Positions 56,988 to 64,000 of a stretch of DNA of 64,000 bases are shown piece after piece; positions within the stretch are counted from its first letter, which is position 1, and each line of letters starts with the position of its first letter. The notes below the pieces were generated by a model. That model made no database searches, was not told where the DNA came from, and saw only the letters and a program-made list of their open reading frames with translations. The position numbers were made by a program, and so were the translations under genes. The DNA comes from Haemonchus contortus (Eukaryota > Nematoda > Chromadorea > Rhabditida > Trichostrongylidae), in contig LS997567.1 of NCBI GenBank assembly GCA_000469685.2, positions 19,015,204 to 19,079,203 on the forward strand, written 5' to 3'.

Positions 56988-57395
56988 CCTCTTGCTGCAA
57001 ACCTATTAATTATGCGCGCACCTAACATCACATAGGATCAGCATACGGTAACTGCCCACGTCTCTGCCGAGACGATTTCCTATTACTGAGAACATCATTA
57101 GAACAAAATATCCATTCATCCAACCAATTGCAGATTGTGGTATTTACCCAACCAGTTGCACAGATTGTGATATCTCATCGGCTGGTTCCCGATGTAGTCA
57201 CTCTACCATTTTCTTTATGCAACACAGGGCAGAGGTCGTGTAGTGGCACGTAAAACACTACATAACCCGTACGATCTGAAGTTCAGAGCTCGGATCAATG
57301 CCCGACACCCCACAGTCAGAGTTTGATGAACACTAAGGATTCTGTTATTGAGTTGTTTTCTTTAACTCTTCACGAGGTTGGTATTCAAGCTTTAT

Positions 57396-57435
57396 TAGGC
57401 TGACGTTTCGGCGGAGTCGCCTTCTTCAGAGCCTA
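57396..57435 (-). ncRNA. Hammerhead-ribozyme-like motif, left arm
   Basis: Exact inverted copy of 57615-57654, so a transcript from either strand would contain one sense motif plus its complement. Confidence 0.55.
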
Positions 57436-57614
57436 GAAAGATCATAACAATTCGTGACTATCCGACCAAACGTCTCTACTGCCCACACTGAAGTTCGAGA
57501 CCCCCAGGGCACGCAGGTGATTAAAGGAGAATCACTCACCGTAGCTTGGTGGATTCTTCGAAACGAATCAGTAGAGACGTTTGGTCGGATAGTCACGAAT
57601 TGTTATGATCTTTC

Positions 57615-57654
57615 TAGGCTCTGAAGAAGGCGACTCCGCCGAAACGTCAGCCTA
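57615..57654 (+). ncRNA. Hammerhead-ribozyme-like motif, right arm
   Basis: Helix I TAGGCT/AGCCTA is perfect (57615-57620, 57649-57654). Core CTGAAGA (57621-57627), one extra A, helix II GGCG-ACTC-CGCC, GAAA, then C-GTC with predicted cleavage after 57648. Helix III is lacking. Confidence 0.6.
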
Positions 57655-57762
57655 ATAAAGCTTGAATACCAACCTCGTGAAGAGTTAAAGAAAACAACTC
57701 AATAACAGAACAATTATGCCGAGGTTCATAGAAAGCCGTACGTGGAAGTTACTAAGGATTCT

Positions 57763-58494
57763 ATCCTTCAATTTTACTTGTGCAACACAGAGATCGATAC
57801 AACTTCAGCTTGCAAAACATTTATTTGATCATTTTACTACATTTCATTTGTGAAACATGGATAAACACAATTCAGGTTACAAAACAGTTATTGGGTATCT
57901 GGTCTAGCGGTTCCGCTTGTAGCATCCAATCTTCTCACTGTCTCCCAACTCGCCTCAAAGTTCGGCTGATGAACAATCAGCTCGCGACTCCATTGACTAT
58001 TGTTGAGCATCTTCCAGTGCTGAAAACACAAAAAGTCACCAATTAAAATACTTGTAATAATTTTTCTTCTCTCATCTCTCTCTCTTCCTTTTCCGTTTGA
58101 ATGATGAGCTTATAAATAGTTTCCAGCCGCTCTTTTAGAGCGCGATTTCGCCTAGCACCAGTTATGTTTGCTTTGGACAAGTTTTTTTCTCCATCGGTCG
58201 CTTGCCTGGTGCTCTCCAATGCGCAGACTTACTGATACTGCCCGCGGTAGGCACATCAGACAACGAGGCGGCTGCAAATATCTAATAATTTACCATCTAA
58301 CTAACAATTATCTTACCACAACATACCGTAGTGTCCCGTAACATCACAGTATGGAACTGTTTTGCGTCCAGGTAAGTTGACATATCTATTCCACCACATA
58401 CTAGCACAACAACACAAAGTAAACAGAACCCATTTTCACAAAATATCATGGTTTCAACTACCCACATTTCACAAATGCCCACATCATTCACAAA
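57763..58494. other. Element B leader, middle part
   Basis: Nothing coding recognised on the plus strand. On the minus strand it is the 3' flank of the spliced gene below; the last bases of this flank contain its AATAAA (about 58495-58505). Confidence 0.3.
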
Positions 58495-58518
58495 CATTTA
58501 TTCCCAAAGGAAAACAAA

Positions 58519-59047
58519 CTACTCTTCTGGGGCTCGTGAACCTACCACTCCAACAGGGGGCGCGGGTGGTGTAGTTGGTTGGTTCCTTGAACTAACCACC
58601 TCCACAGGAATCCCGTAGTAGGGACCATACCCTACCTCCAACATTTCCGTCTGTCTATTGTTGTTTCTCTATGAGCAATTCCCTTTAGCACAACCATTAT
58701 ATACAATCGACAACACTATTTTACCTCCAAACGCTGCCTAACTCTACACATGCGGTTTATTGCCTCTCCAAATGCGATTTCTAGAATCTGGCGCTCGCTG
58801 TGCAGCTGCCTACTGTAGGCCGCCTCAGCTTGCGCCTGAGCTTGCGCAATTGCAACGGCCTCGGTTAAGCGGTTCATTTGGTATTCGTACCACTGTTGAT
58901 CACCGCACACGGGGCAACATATCTATAAAATGAATACGCATATTTTCAATCATAACACCAAATAAACTGATTACTTACTTCATGAGTAGCCGCTAAAGCC
59001 CTCTCATTACGCTGCGAAGTCTGGTCTGCGCCATCGTGCTTAGTCAT
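58519..59047 (-). CDS. Unknown 132-aa protein, three exons, antisense in element B leader
   Basis: Three minus-strand exons join in phase 0. 59047-58979 runs from ATG to a GAA|GTAAGT donor. 58922-58725 lies between a TTTTATAG acceptor and a GAG|GTAAAA donor. 58650-58519 follows a GACAG acceptor and ends in TAG. An AATAAA signal lies about 15-20 bases past the stop. The product has a CCPVCG pair suggestive of metal binding, a long Ala/Gln-rich helix (EAVAIAQAQAQAEAAYSRQL) predicted to be coiled coil, and a Gly/Tyr then Pro-rich tail (GYGPYYGIPVEVV, TTPPAPPVG). No signal peptide or known domain. It has no damage, unlike nearly all neighbours. It is either a host gene overlapped by the element, or a gene carried by the element in antisense, where introns survive reverse transcription. 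Confidence 0.65.
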
Positions 59048-59845
59048 GATAACAAATCTTTCAAATAAAAACCATTATTACCCCACAATAAACAAGAAGC
59101 GATACCTGTATAGAGCTTAACAAAGTAGTATCTAGGAGATAATGCAATCGAGGAAGCACCACCGCTTAGAAGTGGCCGGATTAACGAAATGACATGTGCT
59201 TTCGTAAGTTCGGTACCTCGATTAATACACGCCCCTCGCAAGGGATCAACGACAGCCTCTACAAGTGTGATGTAAAATCTCCACCACCCTTCCTTCCAAA
59301 CGCATAATGCTACAATCTACAATATACAACCGCTAAACAGCAACATGGAAAACATCCTTTTCAATACATAGTTTCTTTTTCTCTTTCAACACACTACCGC
59401 TGCGTAATCAACGGCCAATAATCACTCACTAATGACAGCCGCTTTGCGCCTACCGTAATCCACTGTGCCAGACTAGTGTACGAAAAGCTTGCAAAACCAG
59501 CAACTACTACGGAATTCGTAATAAAATTAGCAACAAAACGGGATGTTACACTATAACAGATGTTTTCCTCAGTGATATCCGCTACTATATAAACCACCAT
59601 GGATGCGGAGTAACCCACACTCATCTTCTTCATCGAAGACGGTCCACTTCGCTCAAGCCACAACATCCAACTCCACCAACAGTTCAATCGACATACAACC
59701 CCACTGGTTATCGTAAGTTCTTTCATTACTATTTCCATACCTAACTCTCCCTTTCTCCTCACAACTACCCAGTAGGAATATTCACTCTTCACAGCACATT
59801 CTTCTACAGGGTATATCACTAACATTCTAGTTCATTACTTATTCT
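59048..59845 (+). other. Element B leader, part before gag
   Basis: From about 59255 it aligns with element A (36054 on), including CGCTACTATATAAACCACCATG. No ORF. The upstream flank of the antisense gene's ATG is also here, with no clear promoter seen. Confidence 0.4.
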
Positions 59846-61597
59846 ATGAGTAATTTGAATATCGAATTACTCAACAGCAAAGAAAGACTCCCTCTTTACC
59901 GACGTGTGGCAAATAGGTTTTCTATTAAACGTAAAACCAACGCTTCCTTACCCCATACACCTCAGCGCGAACGAACCAAAAGCCACTCGGAGGTACAAGT
60001 TTCCCCAACTACTCCTCCTTCACCCGGTACTGCCCCAGTACCCACTGAACGTTTACGTGCGCAATCTGAACCACCAGATCCAAGCGTTTACGTACCTCTT
60101 CCAGACTCTAGCTCTTCAGAGGAATCTCTACAACAAAGTAACCCTTCACGTTTCCTTTCCATCAGGCTCGACGGTACAGCACATATAACCAGCGAACCTT
60201 CCCAAGGTACAGATTACGCCACCGGTTCTCAACCTTTTGTAGCTACTGAAGATCCAACAACTCGTCAAATTAACATACGAATTAACCCAACTTATATCCG
60301 TTCTACCGTTGTCCACAGAGATTATAAGCAAACAATGATGAGTGATAATCGACAAATTTTCGTACATAACAAAATCCCAACACAACCTCATCCAGAACAA
60401 CTCATTCCGGATCAACCCTCTCACGCTACTCCACTCTTAGACGACCCATCCTTCACTGATCCATTCTCCACACCTCTCCCTCGATTAGTACATTTCATTG
60501 ATAGTGACCCAATTCCCGTGGATAATAACATCCCACCGCATCTTCATCTGGAACAACCTCTTCCAGACCAATCCTCTCATACTATCCCTACTTCTGACGA
60601 TCCATCTCTTACTGATCCACTCTCCACGCCCCTTCCTCGTCTAGTACATTTCATCGATAATAATCCAAATTCCCAAAGCGAAAACACGGATATAGCTGAT
60701 AACCAAATCGTTGAGAGACTTGACACTGCTTTTGATAAACTCTGCCTATCCTCTTACACAAATAAGTTACCAACATTTGCAGGGGATAAAGGAGGTGCAG
60801 GCCTAATGCATTTCTTAGAGGAATTTAATGAAATAGCTTATATCATGGGCCTCACCGAAGGCAAAATGGTGCGTCTTTTACCAGCTCATCTGAAAGGAAC
60901 TGCGAAGGCGGTGTTTGAAAGCTTCACTGACTTAGAAAAACAAAATTGGCGTATGGCGACCACTAAACTTAAAGAACATTTCTCCACTGACCATTTTCTC
61001 GACAGAGCACGCGAAAAAATTCTAGAGATGAAAATGGAGCCAGGGGAATCACCCGTAGTCTTCTCGAGTAGACTACGGAAGGAGATTTTAGACGCCTACC
61101 CTAATCAACATTTCGCTGACAAACGACAATTTTTGCAACACATGATCTTCACCAATGCGCTTTCTGACCCAACCAAACAACGCCTCAAAATCCTCGGTCC
61201 ATTATCAACCAACTACGACCAATTGGTGCGCGATGCAGAAAGAACATGGAATCTGCTTAACGCCGACAGCAGTTTATCAGGTAATCTTCTAATAGCTAAA
61301 ATTGATAAAGTTATCAACGCTTTAACCCCATCCCAAAAACAACCCCGCTCTTCCAACTGGCGTCCTCACTTTACACCCAATTTTCCTCGTAAAAAGCAAC
61401 AGTTCCGCTCGCGCAATCAAACCCCACCTCGATATAAGGTACGATTTGCTCCCACAAACAAACATATGCATCGCAAACACCAATTAGAACGTCCACGATT
61501 CGCATCACTTACCCTAGACCAATCAACCATCGTTTCAACCCACCCTTCAATAGGAATCAAGGTAAACGTCCTCACTCTCCACGACGCCCTCAAGTAA
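59846..61597 (+). CDS. Element B gag polyprotein (intact, 583 aa)
   Basis: Structural protein that packages element RNA. Residues 1-160 are Pro/Ser-rich and basic. 176-224 and 228-272 are a direct duplication (each ending TPLPRLVHFID). The capsid-like part is about 290-470 (LPTFAGDKGG, MVRLLPAHLKGTAKAVFESF, LKEHFSTDHFLDRAREKI, PVVFSSRLRKEIL). The C-terminus 495-545 is Arg/Lys/Gln-rich and may replace a zinc knuckle, which is absent. It ends within an IGIKVNV string that looks like the beginning of a protease strand. Open throughout, making it the best preserved retroelement gene in the window. Confidence 0.8.
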   Translation: MSNLNIELLNSKERLPLYRRVANRFSIKRKTNASLPHTPQRERTKSHSEVQVSPTTPPSPGTAPVPTERLRAQSEPPDPSVYVPLPDSSSSEESLQQSNPSRFLSIRLDGTAHITSEPSQGTDYATGSQPFVATEDPTTRQINIRINPTYIRSTVVHRDYKQTMMSDNRQIFVHNKIPTQPHPEQLIPDQPSHATPLLDDPSFTDPFSTPLPRLVHFIDSDPIPVDNNIPPHLHLEQPLPDQSSHTIPTSDDPSLTDPLSTPLPRLVHFIDNNPNSQSENTDIADNQIVERLDTAFDKLCLSSYTNKLPTFAGDKGGAGLMHFLEEFNEIAYIMGLTEGKMVRLLPAHLKGTAKAVFESFTDLEKQNWRMATTKLKEHFSTDHFLDRAREKILEMKMEPGESPVVFSSRLRKEILDAYPNQHFADKRQFLQHMIFTNALSDPTKQRLKILGPLSTNYDQLVRDAERTWNLLNADSSLSGNLLIAKIDKVINALTPSQKQPRSSNWRPHFTPNFPRKKQQFRSRNQTPPRYKVRFAPTNKHMHRKHQLERPRFASLTLDQSTIVSTHPSIGIKVNVLTLHDALK

Positions 61598-61599
61598 AC

Positions 61600-62607
61600 T
61601 CTATCACTACGGGAGTCCTACCCTTCTCGCACAATGCACTCAATTCTCTCTTCATTTTAACAATTGTTGCGACTTTAGTTGCACCTACCACTTCCTTTTC
61701 TCTTAAATACCAGCTATGCGCAGCCGGTAAATCTGGCTGGCCCATCGCTTTTCCGGATCCCTTAACATGCGTCACTACTACTAATGCATCCAACATACTC
61801 GTAACAGCAGCAAACGTATATGTTGAACGCACTGAACCCCTTCTTATAACATCATACCATTGTTTTAATCGAACCAGGAGAATATGCGCCTCATCATACC
61901 TTCACATATCCTTTTCGGTAGATAGCGACGAAGAATCCATGACGCCAATCGACCCTACTTTATGCCGCTCTATAACAACTACTAAAAAATTCAATAACGT
62001 CCCTCTTACAGCTCTATCTCCTAATGTATATGGCTCTGAAAACCAAATTCATTATTCATACCCATGGTTCTTCGGAGAAAAATGTACCAGTACCACCAAC
62101 ATTTATTTCGAAAAAGGGAGTATTGCAACGTTTGACGGAAAACATTTGATAGGACAGTTTGGCGATATGACCCACTGTAACATTGATTCCACAAGTTGCC
62201 ATCTCAGTCACGGCACCGTTATTTGGGACAAGCCACCATCTTCCCTTCCTCTATCCCGCTATGTCAGAGCTGCTCAGGGAATAGCATACGTGACTCCAAC
62301 TCATATACTACTTAACGACATTCAATCCCCTTTCACCTATAAGAATGTTTCCTACTCTGTGCCTCAAAAAAGGGCATGGTGTCTAAACGGCAATGCAATA
62401 GCTATGGATAATGGTGTTTTTATAGATTTACCAGAACTTCAGGATAACAACCCACGCACAGTCGTCTCTGGCCGACCAGAAGTTGTGCACACCATAAATA
62501 AACAACACTTCCACAATTCGCGTCTCATCCAATTCATCGACGCGATTAATAACATTCGCCGAGCTAAGTTTGATGACGAGGATCCTCTACCACGAACCGC
62601 TCGTTAG
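61600..62607 (+). pseudogene. Element B env-like glycoprotein, N-terminal part
   Basis: Open in the -1 frame relative to gag from within the gag end to a stop at 62605-62607. It begins with a hydrophobic, signal-peptide-like stretch (NSLFILTIVATLVA) and carries many Cys and N-x-S/T sequons. The Cys ladder THCNIDSTSCHLSHG with a following W is the same pattern as HCSYSAGSC in element C. A frameshift or stop near 62590-62610 separates it from the next part. Surface glycoprotein function is inferred. Confidence 0.55.
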
Positions 62608-62657
62608 TACAAGACGGTTCGCACCCACCACACGATACTAATAATGGCAGCCTCAAA

Positions 62658-63728
62658 ATGCTATACCACTGGGCATCCCAGTCTCTTAACAACAAACCCA
62701 TACCAGTGGAATTCTATCAGCTCATGGGGCAGAAGGCTAACAAACAAGCAGCACTAAGTACTCATAATTACAAAGCGTTAACTCACTTATTACATAAACC
62801 CAGATACCCAGTTTTGGAACCTAAGCAGTCCTCGCCTAAGAAAATCAAATCGAACATCTCAAGTAAGATAGCACAACATATAGCTACCAACCTAGAACCA
62901 GACTTTACTACAATGAACAATGACCCAGAACTTGGTCATGAGCAACGCCAAGACCATCGTCACGCAGAGCTTAATACTAAGATGCAATTTTTGAAGGCAA
63001 AAATTGAAGAAACTTTACAACAAGACTTCAACTTTTCGTTAGACCGAATTTGCTCTCTTACGAACTTCAAGATACAAACAATAAAAAGTATGGCCCTACT
63101 CAACCCCACTAGCGCCTCCCGAATGCTGCTAAACCGCGATGATATTTTCGCTCTTTTAGCAGGGGATGTTTTAACGGTTTCCAAATGCAAAGAAGTTACA
63201 ATTGATGAAATTGTAACAGACCACAACATAAAAGGAACATGTTACGCATTTACACCTGTCCGTGCAGGGAAAGACTATTATTTTATTCAACCAGGGACAC
63301 GCGATCTCATTAAATCCAGTCCACCCACTGATTGCAACCATCTTCCATTCGGTATCTATAATGATGGCAACAATCACTATAAATCACCTGCAGGTTACAC
63401 TCAAGTATCTAACATTCACCTCAATTTACCCACTGGTTTCACAAGCCAAGATATCATTTTTAAGGCCCCACCAATTTTTCATTCAGATCTTGCTCGAATT
63501 GCCACCGATATTTATCTAGTCAAAAGCCATCTAACTGTCGGATCATACTCTGTCCCTGGCCATACTACATCATCAGATACTACTGATCTGACCACCGATA
63601 ATCTCCAAAATGAACTTTCTCAATCTATATCATACAGTACTCGCCGTAAGAACTCAAAAATTTGCGATAATACCACGAGTTCGCGTCTTTTTCGTCTTTT
63701 CTTTATAAATCGCTTTAAAATGAATTAA
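62658..63728 (+). pseudogene. Element B env-like glycoprotein, C-terminal part
   Basis: The 356-aa frame continues the region in another frame. It starts with helical, polar sequence, then SRMLLNRDDIFALLAGDV and a KC/TCY cysteine pair, matching the SLLGRQNLAASSLGNEI block of element C. A polar Ser/Thr-rich tail follows. No clear transmembrane anchor is visible before the stop at 63726-63728, unlike element C, so the membrane end may be lost or shifted. Confidence 0.5.
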
Positions 63729-64000
63729 TCGAAGAGAAAAAAATACCGTTGAACTCAGCTCATCGAGCGCTACAAGATGATACCTTAAAATAATTAAAAT
63801 GCTTTATTTTGGATTGCGCCATGCACTTGAGCTCCATCCGAAAAGTGATTGCATGCACATGGGGTACACGCTTTAGTCCTTAAAGGAGCTCATTGGTACC
63901 TGAAGATGATCTGTTCAGAACTTGCTTTGGACTGCGCCACGCACTCGATTTTACTCAGTACAATGTGAAAGTGATTATTGGTTTTGTTCAGTCCCCATTG
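63729..64000. other. Sequence after env; nothing recognised
   Basis: No protease, RT or LTR start can be read here. TTTGGAyTGCGCCAyGCACT occurs twice (about 63810 and 63930) with ACTTGAG/ACTCGAT following, suggesting a short direct repeat of about 110 bp spacing. Confidence 0.35.

Larger units (their letters stand above)
57344..57750. mobile_element. Palindromic Penelope-derived insertion
   Basis: Arms 57340-57481 and 57569-57710 are inverted copies (142 bp each, apparently identical) around an 87-bp centre. Each arm carries a hammerhead-like motif of the Penelope 3' end type. ACTAAGGATTCT occurs at 57332-57343 and 57751-57762, a 12-bp target duplication of the same length as that of the Penelope element at 29.6 kb. 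No coding capacity. Confidence 0.75.
55486..64000 (+). mobile_element. Ty3/Gypsy-family element B (gag-env), right end outside window
   Basis: LTR, leader 55808-59845, intact gag, then an env-like region. Protease and pol are not seen between gag and env, nor in the last 270 bp, so pol is either deleted or located after env beyond the window. The leader shares 55808-56740 and 59255-59620 with element A; the middle 2.5 kb is not in A, where mariner 2 sits. Confidence 0.65.

Noticed and set aside
58556..58620. tRNA-like sequence (GCGGGTGGTGTAGTTGGTTGG has a good A box)
   Set aside because: No B box or cloverleaf follows. On the other strand the same bases are the third exon of the antisense gene, which explains them better.

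Overview
The window looks like nuclear DNA of a chromadorean nematode, most likely a strongylid (hookworm-like) worm. Host exons are short, have phase-matched splice sites of the worm type, and are separated by very large transposon-filled introns. The transposon content (CR1-like LINEs, a GIY-YIG Penelope-like element, Ty3/Gypsy LTR elements with env-like genes, mariners, MITEs) fits the same group. Species assignment is inference.

Layout. 1-10.4 kb: minus-strand exons of an SGK-type kinase gene (PX domain exons at 10.1-10.4 kb, linker and P-loop exons at 1.5-1.8 kb), with an intron of about 8.3 kb that took in a CR1-like LINE and a Penelope fragment. 10.4-24.3 kb: gene-poor sequence with a 1.3-kb foldback, a satellite of about 112 bp, an integrase relic, a tRNA-derived SINE and degenerate tandem repeats ending in a (CAGA)n tract. 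24.4-32.7 kb: a second CR1-like LINE, split by a 2.5-kb repeat block and by a Penelope-like element with a 12-bp target duplication and a hammerhead-ribozyme-like 3' end.

32.7-55.5 kb: Ty3/Gypsy element A (LTR, leader, gag relic, pol relic) carrying two mariners, a third LINE and, inserted in its pol, the complete 14-kb minus-strand LTR element C (39144-53209, TSD ATCA). Element C is the most striking object here. Its order is LTR-PBS-gag-env-like-protease-RT-RNase H-integrase-SF1 helicase-PPT-LTR. It carries a decayed but motif-complete UPF1-like superfamily 1 helicase between integrase and 3' LTR, and an env-like glycoprotein region between gag and protease.

55.5-64 kb: element B, same family as A, sharing its LTR and leader in tandem. 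It has an intact 583-aa gag followed directly by an env-like glycoprotein region. Its leader contains a palindromic Penelope-derived insertion with two opposed hammerhead-like motifs, and an antisense, apparently intact three-exon gene for a 132-aa protein.

Apart from B gag and the two spliced genes, nearly every coding region is broken by frameshifts or stops, so this is mainly a graveyard of nested insertions whose relative order can be read from the junctions.
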